Shown here: positions 37,394-45,587 of the stretch, one piece after another | How the letters are laid out: each line of letters starts with the position of its first letter | Numbering within the stretch: position 1 is the first letter of the stretch | Source of the DNA: Prochlorococcus sp. AG-388-E21 | GTDB lineage: Bacteria > Cyanobacteriota > Cyanobacteriia > PCC-6307 > Cyanobiaceae | Direction: 5' to 3' | Length of the DNA: 64,000 bases | Assembly: GCA_003279855.1 (NCBI GenBank) | Contig: QCGO01000003.1 | Location: forward strand, 122,779 to 186,778 | Notes under the pieces: model-generated | What the model was told of the DNA's origin: nothing | Seen by the model: only the letters and a program-made list of their open reading frames with translations | Database searches by the model: none | Made by a program: the position numbers and the translations under genes

Positions 37394-38104
37394 ATGAAAA
37401 ATCTACTAGAAGTAAAATCATTAAATACTTATTACGGAGAAAGCCATATCCTCAGAGATGTAGATTTAAACCTTAAATCTGGAGAAATGATCTGTTTAAT
37501 AGGAAGAAATGGGGTAGGGAAAACTACTTTATTAAAATCATTAATAGGGTTATTAAAGGCAAAGAAAGGAGAAATAAACTTTATTGGAGAGAATATAAAT
37601 AGAAAGGCCCCTCACCAAAGAGCTAGAAAAGGAATTGCATATGTTCCTCAAGGAAGAGAAATAATACCTTATCTAACTGTAGAAGAAAACTTAATGTTGG
37701 GAATGGAATCGCTACCTGGAGGGTTATCTAAAAATAAAAATATTGATTCAAGTATCTATGATTTATTTCCTATTTTAAAAGACTTTCTTTTAAGAAAAGG
37801 AGGTGATCTAAGTGGGGGGCAACAACAACAACTTGCAATTGCTAGAGCACTATTAGGTAAACCAAAATTATTGTTATTAGATGAACCTACTGAAGGAATT
37901 CAACCAAATATAGTATTAGATATTGAAAACGCTATAAATCTCATTATTAAAGAAACTGGTATCGGAGTTTTATTAGTTGAACAACACTTACACTTTGTTA
38001 GGCAGGCAAGTAGATATTATGCAATGCAAAGGGGAGGAATTGTTGCAAGTGGCCCTACAAGTGAATTAAGCCAAACAGTTATTGATAAATTTTTAAGCGT
38101 ATAG
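37394..38104 (+). CDS. urtE: Urea ABC transporter ATP-binding protein UrtE
   Basis: LivF-type ATPase of 236 aa. It has LNTYYGESHILRDVDL at the start, Walker A GRNGVGKTTLLKSL, signature LSGGQQQQLAIARALL, Walker B LLLLDEPTEGIQP and the switch VLLVEQHLHFVRQA. It is the last gene of the urtABCDE operon and has no obvious terminator right after it. Confidence 0.95.
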   Translation: MKNLLEVKSLNTYYGESHILRDVDLNLKSGEMICLIGRNGVGKTTLLKSLIGLLKAKKGEINFIGENINRKAPHQRARKGIAYVPQGREIIPYLTVEENLMLGMESLPGGLSKNKNIDSSIYDLFPILKDFLLRKGGDLSGGQQQQLAIARALLGKPKLLLLDEPTEGIQPNIVLDIENAINLIIKETGIGVLLVEQHLHFVRQASRYYAMQRGGIVASGPTSELSQTVIDKFLSV

Positions 38105-38134
38105 AATTTAAACTTTCAAATATCTATTTAAATA

Positions 38135-38314
38135 TCACTTTTCGCATCTTATTAAATCAATACTATTAGGATGTGCATTTATATATTTATTAAACTCCAT
38201 AGCTAATGTTCTTGCTTCATAAGCATCTAATGCATAAAAACAATTCTCTAATCTAAGATTTTGAAAATCTCTGTAATGAACAGTATATGGTTTTAAAAAA
38301 GGCTTGTTATTCAT
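38135..38314 (-). CDS. Small conserved-looking soluble protein, 59 aa
   Basis: ATG at 38314 to TGA at 38135. The product starts MNNKPFLKPYTVHYRDFQ and continues with an Ala/Tyr/Glu-containing helix (FYALDAYEARTLAMEFNKYI), then HPNSIDLIRCEK. The composition is that of a folded small protein, not random AT-rich translation. It is convergent with urtE, about 30 bases away. Its function is unknown. Confidence 0.65.
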   Translation of the reverse strand: MNNKPFLKPYTVHYRDFQNLRLENCFYALDAYEARTLAMEFNKYINAHPNSIDLIRCEK

Positions 38315-38452
38315 AAAATTTTAAATAGTTAAAAAACTATTTGTTTAGATACTTTAACCATGCATAAATTATTGAATTAAAGAAATATGTTTTGTTGCTT
38401 TCAATATATATAAAAACCAAAAAGTATATTAAGTAATAAAAAGTTTATCGGT

Positions 38453-38569
38453 TTAAAGTTTAGTTTTTTTATTTTTTCTACTTATATTTTTTCCTTCAAT
38501 TAAGAAAACAAATTTTGATAATATTCCACCAAAGAAAGGAACCCATAATTTTTCATAAAAATATTTCAT
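38453..38569 (-). CDS. Small basic membrane-associated protein, 38 aa
   Basis: ATG at 38569 to TAA at 38453. The product has a hydrophobic aromatic segment (LWVPFFGGILSKFVFLIEG) followed by a strongly basic tail of Lys, Arg and Asn. It could be one membrane span anchored by a basic end. No family is recognised. It belongs to a cluster of three leftward microprotein genes. Confidence 0.5.
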   Translation of the reverse strand: MKYFYEKLWVPFFGGILSKFVFLIEGKNISRKNKKTKL

Positions 38570-38581
38570 AATTAAGAACTA

Positions 38582-38752
38582 TTATGCAACACTAATCTCT
38601 TCTTCACTATCTATATTCTTTAATGAGTCTAGATCTATCGAATTAAAAAGATACTGCATCAAAAGAAGATCAAGCTCATTATTCAATAAATTAACCTCCG
38701 AAGAAACTAGATCATCAATAAAATAATTAAAGATTTCCAGATCATTATTCAT
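38582..38752 (-). CDS. Small acidic protein, 56 aa
   Basis: ATG at 38752 to TAA at 38582. The product is rich in Leu, Asp, Glu and Asn and appears fully alpha-helical (EIFNYFIDDLVSSEVNLLNN). The C-terminus is acidic (NIDSEEEISVA). It is 12 bases upstream of the 38 aa gene on the same strand. Function unknown. Confidence 0.5.
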   Translation of the reverse strand: MNNDLEIFNYFIDDLVSSEVNLLNNELDLLLMQYLFNSIDLDSLKNIDSEEEISVA

Positions 38753-39173
38753 AAAAATAATCTATAGTTTTGATCATTATTAATCATATAAAAAATAAAA
38801 GGCAATTAAATTTTAAAATCAAAATATTACTAAAGAATTTTTAATTATATATATTTTATGAGGTGTTAGAAAATTTAAACAGTTAAATAAATTTTTTAAT
38901 TAAAAGAGGGCTTTTTATAAATCCTTTTGAATAATAAATTTAAAATCAATGCGAACTATTGAACCAACTAGGATAAAAAATATTCCTAAATATGAATTTA
39001 AAGAGAGATCCAAATTAATAAATTTTACTTAAATTTATATTAGCCTATCAAATAAAATCATCAAAATTTTGGGTTTAAACTTATTTAAATAACAATAATT
39101 TATAAGCATTTATTTTTAACAAATGAATAAACTAAAATATAAATTAAAGTTGATGTATAAAATTTGATTCTCT
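38753..39173. other. AT-rich intergenic spacer without convincing gene
   Basis: About 420 bases with poly-A/T tracts. Only very short frames occur, the best a 27-codon rightward one from ATG at 38949. No tRNA, clear hairpin terminator or operator is seen. Confidence 0.5.
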
Positions 39174-39326
39174 ATGCAGGAATTTTTACAAAGAGATCTT
39201 AGTTCAAGCTTATTATCAATATCTGTATTATTGGGATGGCTAGGCATAAGTTTTGTTTTCCTAAGAATATTAGCGATAATAATAAAAAAGATATTAGAAG
39301 CCGTATTCAAAAACTCCAATCAGTGA
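39174..39326 (+). CDS. Membrane microprotein, 50 aa
   Basis: ATG at 39174 to TGA at 39324. The product has a polar N-terminus (MQEFLQRDLSSS). A long hydrophobic stretch covers residues 13-38 (LLSISVLLGWLGISFVFLRI and following Ile-rich part), then an amphipathic KKILEAVFKN end. The clean membrane-helix pattern supports coding on this strand over the opposite frame at 39116-39319. Function unknown. Confidence 0.55.
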   Translation: MQEFLQRDLSSSLLSISVLLGWLGISFVFLRILAIIIKKILEAVFKNSNQ

Positions 39327-39391
39327 TGATAAGAATTTATGTTTAATTCTTATCACAGTTATAAAAATTAAATAGGTATAATAACTCATAA

Positions 39392-39787
39392 ATGACAATT
39401 CTAGATAAAGTAAAGATAGGAAACACAGTTAAAGTTAATCTAGAGCTTTCAAAAGATAGATTAACTAAAGAGACAATCGAAGCAATAAACATCTCATCAA
39501 AATGTACTATTAGTGATTTCAAAATTACTGACGGTAGAGGTATCGGAGTAATTTTAAACTTATCAAATGGGAAAAATGAGTGGTTTTTTGAGAATGAAAT
39601 TCAGATTCTTGATGAAAAAGGTAACATAACAGAAAATGAAATAAATAAAATTAACAATTCAGAAAATAATTTTATATTGAATACAGTAAATAATATTAAT
39701 TACGTACCTAAGTTTAAATCCAGTGAACTTTTAAATCCCATTAATTTTATAACTTGGCTTATTGTTTCATTAAAAGATATTTTATAA
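39392..39787 (+). CDS. Small SH3-like (DUF2862-type) protein, tentative
   Basis: A 131 aa soluble protein. The start KVKIGNTVKVNLEL and the pattern DGRGIGVILNLSNGKNEWFF resemble small beta-barrel domains of the cyanobacterial DUF2862 type, but the match is loose. The C-terminal third is Asn-rich with a short hydrophobic end (NFITWLIVSL). It is 76 bases upstream of the ABC-2 exporter operon on the same strand. Confidence 0.6.
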   Translation: MTILDKVKIGNTVKVNLELSKDRLTKETIEAINISSKCTISDFKITDGRGIGVILNLSNGKNEWFFENEIQILDEKGNITENEINKINNSENNFILNTVNNINYVPKFKSSELLNPINFITWLIVSLKDIL

Positions 39788-39863
39788 TCTATTTTAATAT
39801 TCAACTAAATTAATATTTTTAAAATTTATAGAATCCAAAATTAAAACTGACTTTTCAAATAAT

Positions 39864-40853
39864 ATGGAAGAGAATATTATTCAAGTTGAAAATTTATCAA
39901 AATCATTTGATATTTCTTCAAAAGAACCTGGATTAAAAGGTACACTTAAGCATTTTTTTAAAAGAGAAAAAAAAAGTATTGAGGTTATAAAAAATATAAA
40001 TTTTGGAATAAAAAAAGGAGAGATAGTAGGTTTTCTTGGAGCTAATGGTGCTGGAAAAACAACCATCCTTAAAATGCTATGCGGTTTAATTTACCCAAGC
40101 CAAGGTAAATTGTCTGTTGCAGGTAACCTTCCTTATAAAAGAAGGTCAAATTTCCTGAAAAATATAACATTAATAATGGGGCAAAAACAACAGCTAATAT
40201 GGGATCTTCCTCCAATAGAATCTTTCTATTTAAATGCCGCAATTTATGACATAGAAAAATTTGAAGCTAAAAAAAGAATTAAAAAGTTATCAGATATGCT
40301 TGAGATTGAAAAGGAACTTTATATACCTGTTCGAAAATTATCTTTAGGTCAAAGAATGAAATCAGAATTATTGGCTGCGTTAATACATAAACCAAATATT
40401 TTATTTTTAGATGAACCTACACTAGGCCTAGATATTAATGCTCAAAGAAATCTTAGAAAATTTCTGCAAATTTATAATAAAGAAACAGATGCAACAATTT
40501 GTCTAACTAGTCATTACATGAAAGATATTACATCTTTATGCAAGAGGGTAATATGCATTCACGAGGGATGTATTACATATGATGGGAAACTGGAAAAACT
40601 ATTAAAAAAAATATCCCCTGTCAAAGATATCCTATTTATTTGTAGGACGGATAAAGATGCCAAAGAACTAAGCAATTCTGGTTTTATTATTAAAAATAAA
40701 AATCAAAATGAAATTACAATAACAATTAAAAAAGAGGCTATTAAATCTACCCTAAAAATGATTCTTAACAAATTTGATATCGAAGATCTATATATAAATG
40801 AGCCCCCGGTTGACGAAATAATTGGAAATATATTAGTAAAGGGAAAAGTATAA
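39864..40853 (+). CDS. ABC-2 exporter ATP-binding subunit
   Basis: A 329 aa ATPase of the DrrA/NatA-like exporter group. Walker A is GANGAGKTTILKML, the Q-loop area MGQKQQLIWDLPP, the signature LSLGQRMKSELLAAL, Walker B ILFLDEPTLGLD and the switch ICLTSHYMKD. A C-terminal extension beyond residue 240 is typical of this group. Its stop directly abuts the first permease gene, giving a three-gene exporter operon. The exported substrate is unknown. Confidence 0.92.
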   Translation: MEENIIQVENLSKSFDISSKEPGLKGTLKHFFKREKKSIEVIKNINFGIKKGEIVGFLGANGAGKTTILKMLCGLIYPSQGKLSVAGNLPYKRRSNFLKNITLIMGQKQQLIWDLPPIESFYLNAAIYDIEKFEAKKRIKKLSDMLEIEKELYIPVRKLSLGQRMKSELLAALIHKPNILFLDEPTLGLDINAQRNLRKFLQIYNKETDATICLTSHYMKDITSLCKRVICIHEGCITYDGKLEKLLKKISPVKDILFICRTDKDAKELSNSGFIIKNKNQNEITITIKKEAIKSTLKMILNKFDIEDLYINEPPVDEIIGNILVKGKV

Positions 40854-41645
40854 GTGTTTAATTTAAACAAAAATAAGCTAATAACATTATTAAAAGTACA
40901 GTATTCAAATATGTTGGAATACAGAGTAGAAATAGCTTTATGGGCAATATCGGGAATTATACCTTTTTTCATGCTCAATATATGGACAAACAATAACTTA
41001 AATGAATCTATTAATTTAAGTAATGTAATGCTTTCTAGATATTTTTTGAGTGCGTTTTTTGTAAGGCAATTTTCCGTAGTTTGGGTTGTCTTTACTTTTG
41101 AAGAAGATGCTCTCCTAGGTAAAATTTCCCCATATTTAATTCAACCCTTAAACCCATTTTTTAGATACTTTGCTCAACACATAGCAGAACAAATTACACG
41201 CTTCCCATTTGCATTAATAATTGCGTTAATTTTTTTTCTAATAAATCCTGAAAGTTTATGGATACCAAGCTTAGGTCTATTCTTATTATCATGTCTTTCT
41301 ACATTTTTTTCTTTTTTAATTCAATTTCTGATTCAATCAATTATTGCTTGCTTCTGTTTTTGGACAGAAAAGGCTTCTTCAATAGAAAGGTTGTTATTTA
41401 TCCCAACTCTATTCCTTTCAGGGCTTTTAGCCCCAGTAATCTCATTCCCAGAATATGTAAAATCCTGGATATACATAACTCCATTCCCTTACTTAATTGA
41501 TTTTCCAGCAAATATATTATCTGGGAATAATACAAACATAATTTCTGGATTTTTTATGCAGATATTTTGGATTTCAATTCTTTTCCCCATATTTAAAAGA
41601 ACTTGGTCTATGGGAACAAAAAAATATACCGCGATGGGGTCATGA
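40854..41645 (+). CDS. ABC-2 type exporter permease, subunit 1
   Basis: A 263 aa protein with six likely membrane helices. The start is GTG at 40854, immediately after the ATPase stop. Features of the COG4587-like permease group include the N-terminal YRVEIALWAISGIIPFFML, the FTFEEDALLGKISPYLIQPL loop and IYITPFPYLIDFPANILSG. It overlaps the second permease by ATGA, indicating translational coupling. Confidence 0.88.
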   Translation: MFNLNKNKLITLLKVQYSNMLEYRVEIALWAISGIIPFFMLNIWTNNNLNESINLSNVMLSRYFLSAFFVRQFSVVWVVFTFEEDALLGKISPYLIQPLNPFFRYFAQHIAEQITRFPFALIIALIFFLINPESLWIPSLGLFLLSCLSTFFSFLIQFLIQSIIACFCFWTEKASSIERLLFIPTLFLSGLLAPVISFPEYVKSWIYITPFPYLIDFPANILSGNNTNIISGFFMQIFWISILFPIFKRTWSMGTKKYTAMGS

Positions 41646-42436
41646 AAATAAGTAAATATATAAAAATTTATTCATTATTTTTAAGTACTTCCATAGCCTC
41701 AGAATTGGAATATAAGACTAACGTAATAATTGACTTTATTACTGCAATCTTAAGCTTAGTAGGTAGCGTATTTTTATTAACTATCTTTTTCCAAAATACT
41801 GATAATATCGGGGGATGGAATTTTGAACAAGCCTTAATTATTCAAGGAATATACACAATTCTAAATGGAATTACTAATACATGGTTTAATCCAAATCTTA
41901 CAGAAATAGTAAAACACATAAGGGAAGGAACCTTAGATTTTGTTCTTCTTAAACCTTTAGATAGTCAATTTTTTATTTCCTTAAATAAAATAGCGCCTTC
42001 TGGCTTTTTAGAAATAATATTAGGTGTTGCTCTATTATTTTATTGCATAGGTATTAATCAAATAAATATAAATATAAGTTTTTTAGTTTTATGCATTACA
42101 ACATTATTTTGTTCAATCATAATTTTATATAGCTTATGGTTTTTAATTTCAACAACAACAATTTGGTTTGTAAAAACATGGAATGCTACAGAAGTCTTAC
42201 GTTCTTTTCTTTACATAGGGAGATTTCCTTTAAATTCGTTTTCATTTTCATTAAGGATATTCTTTAGTATTTTTGTTCCAATAGCTTTTATAACAACAAT
42301 CCCCTCTGAAGTTTTCCTTGGTATTGCCAAACTATGGGAAATATTATTTGAATTAATTGTTGCCGGAATATTTTTTATAGTTTCAAGAAGATTTTGGTTA
42401 TTTGCTCTAAAATATTACACATCAGCTTCTAGCTAA
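41642..42436 (+). CDS. ABC-2 type exporter permease, subunit 2
   Basis: About 264 aa and six membrane helices (COG3694-like). ATG at 41642 overlaps the previous stop in ATGA; a longer frame from 41603 is out of place inside the upstream gene. Landmarks are ELEYKTNVIIDFITAILSLV, KHIREGTLDFVLLKPLDSQF and FVPIAFITTIPSEVFLG. Together with the preceding ATPase and permease it forms a heteromeric exporter. Confidence 0.88.
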   Translation: MKISKYIKIYSLFLSTSIASELEYKTNVIIDFITAILSLVGSVFLLTIFFQNTDNIGGWNFEQALIIQGIYTILNGITNTWFNPNLTEIVKHIREGTLDFVLLKPLDSQFFISLNKIAPSGFLEIILGVALLFYCIGINQININISFLVLCITTLFCSIIILYSLWFLISTTTIWFVKTWNATEVLRSFLYIGRFPLNSFSFSLRIFFSIFVPIAFITTIPSEVFLGIAKLWEILFELIVAGIFFIVSRRFWLFALKYYTSASS

Positions 42437-42439
42437 TAT

Positions 42440-42706
42440 TTATTTAATAATTTCTCTACATAAATCCCACATTTTTTGCTTAGTAGTCTGATTAGTTAAT
42501 TTTGATAATTTCTTGAAATTCAATGATGACTTTTCAATTGTAAGAAGATTACAAAGATATTTAATTTCATAATGTCTTGAAATCGCTCCAAGTTTAATGG
42601 AAATATTAGAGAGGAGAACTATTAATGAAAAAAGAGCAATAGATAATAAGACAGAAAAAGATGGTTTCCAAAGATCATCATTTTGAGTTTTAACTTCGAA
42701 TTTCAT
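42440..42706 (-). CDS. Small membrane protein, 88 aa, unknown
   Basis: The start ATG at 42706 overlaps the preceding gene's stop as TAATG, so the pair is translationally coupled. The product has one strong membrane helix (FSVLLSIALFSLIVLLSNIS) near residues 17-36, then a basic soluble part ending KQKMWDLCREIIK. No family recognised. It is convergent with the ABC-2 permease, 3 bases away. Confidence 0.65.
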   Translation of the reverse strand: MKFEVKTQNDDLWKPSFSVLLSIALFSLIVLLSNISIKLGAISRHYEIKYLCNLLTIEKSSLNFKKLSKLTNQTTKQKMWDLCREIIK

Positions 42707-42933
42707 TAATCCATAATATGCTGAGGGCACTTAATAGCAGCAATAGCAATTGCAGCAACTTTAAAATTATCTGATTTTTCAATTACTTTTTTAACTTCTA
42801 ATGGACCAAATTTTTCACTCGCATCACTATAAGAAAGGAGTAAAGATTTATAATTATCATGACCTACATTCCTATATTCACAGAAATTATCCCCAACAAA
42901 ATTCAATAGTGTTAGTAAAGTTAATTCAATCAT
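42706..42933 (-). CDS. Small soluble protein, 75 aa, unknown
   Basis: ATG at 42933. The product begins with an amphipathic Leu-rich helix (IELTLLTLLNFVGDNFCEY). It then has LLLSYSDASEKFGPLEVKKV and ends KVAAIAIAAIKCPQHIMD. The stop TAA shares bases with the start of the next gene. The orderly alternation of helices suggests a real gene. Function unknown. Confidence 0.65.
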   Translation of the reverse strand: MIELTLLTLLNFVGDNFCEYRNVGHDNYKSLLLSYSDASEKFGPLEVKKVIEKSDNFKVAAIAIAAIKCPQHIMD

Positions 42934-43132
42934 TAAAATTTTTAATTATTAATCACTTTTCTAGATAATACATTGTATATAAGCTTTAACAAGCGCTTAG
43001 GGTTAATAAATATCTAAATTTAAAATTTATTTTCTTTAACAAAAATTAGAATATTACAAAACATTATCAAAATGGCAAGACTCTTTAAAATTAAACAGTA
43101 AAAGCACTATCTGTAGTGTGTAAATTAGGTAA

Positions 43133-43230
43133 TTAATGCGCTACCGATGGGGGGGTTGCATTTTTATTCAAATTGGATTAAAAATAAGGTTCCCCATCAC
43201 CCGGCCTCACAATTGCGAGGCCTTTTTTTT
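43133..43230 (+). ncRNA. Candidate structured non-coding RNA with intrinsic terminator
   Basis: The region folds into a long hairpin. The outer stem is GATGGGG (43146-43152) with CCCCATC (43192-43198), and the inner stem ATTTTTA (43160-43166) with TAAAAAT (43179-43185) around a 12-base loop. A GC-rich terminator hairpin with eight T residues follows at once. G+C is far above the flanks. The 3' end is well defined; the 5' end is a guess from a TAAATT -10-like element at 43121. It could be a free-standing sRNA or an attenuated leader of the small gene at 43337. No known family is recognised. Confidence 0.6.
43203..43230 (+). terminator. Rho-independent terminator
   Basis: GGCCTC (43203-43208) pairs with GAGGCC (43217-43222) around a small CAATTG-containing loop and is followed by eight T residues. 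It is the clearest intrinsic terminator in the window and ends the candidate ncRNA. Confidence 0.85.
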
Positions 43231-43336
43231 GTTAAATAATATTAGTATCATTTTAAAAATAAATTTGGTCTAAAAGTGTTTTCCAATACAACTTAAATCA
43301 AAGAAGATAATTAAAATTTATTAAATTGTTATAAAA

Positions 43337-43420
43337 ATGAACCTTTCACTATTAACAGCTACAGCAGCAGTAGGACTTTGTTTAACTACAACAGTTTTTC
43401 TAGCATTTTCTATAAATTAA
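43337..43420 (+). CDS. Membrane microprotein, 27 aa
   Basis: ATG at 43337 to TAA at 43418. The product is nearly all one hydrophobic helix (LLTATAAVGLCLTTTVFLAF) ending in SIN, like the tiny thylakoid subunits of photosystems and cytochrome b6f. It does not match PetN, PetL, PetM, PsbT or PsaM as remembered. It is downstream of the ncRNA terminator and ends 1 base before the convergent TauE gene. Confidence 0.5.
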   Translation: MNLSLLTATAAVGLCLTTTVFLAFSIN

Positions 43421-43421
43421 T

Positions 43422-44234
43422 CTATAACAATAAACCAATTGACTTTACTAACAAACTAACGCCTACAAGCAGACATACAATAGTAAATGTATTTTTAATT
43501 AGTTTATTTCCTTTTAAATTAGATAAATGAGCACCAAAATATCCCCCAGTAAAAGATCCTAAAATAAGAATAACCAATAAATTATTAGGTATATAACCAA
43601 TTCTGCTAAGGGAAAAGGCACCTATGGCATTCCAGAAAATTCCAACTGTAAAAAAAGTTAAACTAACAGCTCTAAGAAAGTCCATCTTAAAAGTTTTAAT
43701 TAATAAAATAGTTACTAATAAGCCTGTACCTGAAGAGACAGAACCGTTAAGGATTCCTATAAAAAAAATAGGTATTATAAATCTCAATTTTAATTGAGAA
43801 TTGATAATATTCTTTGTTGAATTCAAACCTAAATCAGGTTTATGAAAAGAATACATAGCCATGATTATTGAAAAAAGTCCTAATATTAAATACAAATATT
43901 GCTCAGAAAGGAATTTCACAATAGATGCTCCCAAAATAACTCCTGGTGTTCCAAAGAATAATATTTGCCATAAAACATAAATATCATTTCTAAGATGTTT
44001 TAAATTCCTAATTGATCCCCCTAAACCCAAAGCAACCGTGGCAAATTTGTGCGTAGCAAGAGCTTGATAGTAAGGTAATCCAAATAAAATTAAGGCAGGT
44101 AGTTGAACCAATCCAGCACCACCTCCAGAGATAGCGGAAAAAGTATTAGAAATAAAAGAAATTAAAAATATTAAAACGTTGTTATAAAAATAAAAATCTG
44201 TGTTAATTGGCAAGTACATTAAAGTAATAAGCAT
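43422..44234 (-). CDS. TauE/SafE-family anion exporter
   Basis: A 270 aa membrane protein with about eight helices and the TauE/SafE layout. The first repeat has SAISGGGAGLVQLPALILFG and THKFATVALGLGGS; the second has IGILNGSVSSGTGLLVTILL and GSFTGGYFGAHLSNLKG. The family exports sulfite, sulfoacetate or similar anions; the substrate here is unknown. ATG at 44234. Confidence 0.88.
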   Translation of the reverse strand: MLITLMYLPINTDFYFYNNVLIFLISFISNTFSAISGGGAGLVQLPALILFGLPYYQALATHKFATVALGLGGSIRNLKHLRNDIYVLWQILFFGTPGVILGASIVKFLSEQYLYLILGLFSIIMAMYSFHKPDLGLNSTKNIINSQLKLRFIIPIFFIGILNGSVSSGTGLLVTILLIKTFKMDFLRAVSLTFFTVGIFWNAIGAFSLSRIGYIPNNLLVILILGSFTGGYFGAHLSNLKGNKLIKNTFTIVCLLVGVSLLVKSIGLLL

Positions 44235-44374
44235 TAAATAACATTCTTACTGTTTACAAAATCACTTCAATTAAATTATATTAACACCATATATTTATAA
44301 TATAATTTAAAATTCAAAAAGTTTTTCAGAAATTAAGAAAAACTGTTATTATCATTTTAATTATCAAGATTATT

Positions 44375-44716
44375 ATGCATAAGCAAGATGCAATTTACCT
44401 TGATCAACTATGCCCTAAAGTTAGTAATAAAAACTGGAGAGATTCTCTATATAAATTAACTAAAAATAAGTGTATTTATTGCGGCAATCCATCTGAATCT
44501 CTTGATCATTTACATCCAAAGTCAAAAGGTGGAGAAACCATTACAAAAAATTGTGTTCCTTGCTGTTTATCTTGCAACGGGGAAAAATCTGATACAGAAG
44601 TACTTAATTGGTACAGGAGTCAAAAATTCTATGATCCAAGAAGATCAATGGCAATTAGAGCATGGTTTAATGATGATTTAAAATTAGCTTCTGTTTTATT
44701 AAACTACATAAAATAA
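44375..44716 (+). CDS. HNH endonuclease-fold protein
   Basis: A 113 aa protein with the zinc-bound HNH fold. It has CIYCGN, then SLDHLHPKSKGGETITKN and CVPCCLSCNGEKSD, giving the His-Asn(-Lys) metal site and two CxxC pairs. A C-terminal helix ends YDPRRSMAIRAWF. Related small HNH proteins occur in cyanobacteria and phages. No adjacent intron, intein or restriction gene is seen, so this may be a stand-alone nuclease or RNA/DNA-binding protein. Confidence 0.85.
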   Translation: MHKQDAIYLDQLCPKVSNKNWRDSLYKLTKNKCIYCGNPSESLDHLHPKSKGGETITKNCVPCCLSCNGEKSDTEVLNWYRSQKFYDPRRSMAIRAWFNDDLKLASVLLNYIK

Positions 44717-44802
44717 TTTATTATTTTTTAATTTCTCTTTAAGTTAAGTAAAGCTACATTTTATTGAGTTAAATCAAACAAGTTTATTTAATACTTATTG
44801 AA

Positions 44803-44997
44803 TTATATGAAATATGACTTATTCAACTTAACTAAATCATTGTTATAGAAAAAGATGGTAGAAAATTCTTCTTTCCACATTATAGGGGATTCAATAACTT
44901 TTCTTTCAGGCGATTTCACCGAAAATATCAAAGCAAAGACTGCGATAATAGTGCCAAAAATAATTATTACTAAATTTTTATCGGAAATATTGTTCAT
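44803..44997 (-). CDS. Small membrane protein, 64 aa
   Basis: ATG at 44997 (MNNISDKNLVIIIFG). A longer frame from 45048 would run back into the upstream gene and is less likely. One membrane helix (LVIIIFGTIIAVFALIFSV) is followed by a Glu/Lys-containing tail. It is 13 bases downstream of the secreted protein gene on the same strand, so they may form a pair. Function unknown. Confidence 0.6.
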   Translation of the reverse strand: MNNISDKNLVIIIFGTIIAVFALIFSVKSPERKVIESPIMWKEEFSTIFFYNNDLVKLNKSYFI

Positions 44998-45010
44998 AAA
45001 AATATTTTTT

Positions 45011-45412
45011 TTAACTAGATAATTTCTTATCAGGAGTCGTTTTATCATAGATTTCTAAAAAATATGAATTAAAATAATCTATTCCCTCTTTGCCGATTAA
45101 TCCAAAAGACCATCCGCATTCGTTTATGACTTTTATAGAAATTTGATTAGCCAAATCTTCTTTTTCAATCCATTTTTTTTGAGGATTATATGAAAATGAA
45201 ACAATATTTTCGGTTTTAACTATAGCGGATGTCATGGCTTCATCCTTGGATAAACCATTTTGTATTGCATTACAAAACTTCTTTGAAAAGTTTTTTGATA
45301 TCCTATTCTGAAGAAGACTTACTGTAGGGTCAGAAGTATGAGATGCAAATGTACTTAAAGGATGTAAGAATACCCCCGCGAAAAATACAAAGCTAAAAAA
45401 AAGTCTGGACAA
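45011..45412 (-). CDS. Secreted protein of unknown function, 133 aa
   Basis: A signal peptide at residues 1-23 (LFFSFVFFAGVFLHPLSTFA) precedes a mature domain of about 110 aa with two Cys residues (KKFCNAIQNGLSKDEAMTSA and INECGWSFGL), perhaps one disulfide. The helix NGLSKDEAMTSAIVKTENIV is reminiscent of small cyanobacterial periplasmic proteins. Function is not known. Confidence 0.7.
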   Translation of the reverse strand: MSRLFFSFVFFAGVFLHPLSTFASHTSDPTVSLLQNRISKNFSKKFCNAIQNGLSKDEAMTSAIVKTENIVSFSYNPQKKWIEKEDLANQISIKVINECGWSFGLIGKEGIDYFNSYFLEIYDKTTPDKKLSS

Positions 45413-45587
45413 TTCGCTTTACTTAATACTGTAAATATTATAAATAATAAAATTTAAATATTTAAAGACTTAAATAGTAAATAAATTTCTTTGAAATAGT
45501 TTTAATTAAGATTTCAATTTATTAAATAAAACCAATTACAGATGGAACTTAGTAATAGTATTTATAAGTAAATTTTGATTTGATTAT

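Noticed and set aside
38949..39032. 27-codon rightward frame beginning MRTIEPTRIKN
   Set aside because: Too short and no ribosome site; it could be chance in AT-rich DNA.
39116..39319. A 67-codon leftward frame opposite the 50 aa membrane microprotein
   Set aside because: The rightward frame has a cleaner membrane-protein pattern; the leftward one reads like the antisense of it.
43136..43273. A 45-codon rightward frame across the candidate ncRNA (ATG at 43136)
   Set aside because: It runs straight through the GC-rich hairpin and the T-tract terminator, and no ribosome site is seen. Structure explains the region better than coding.
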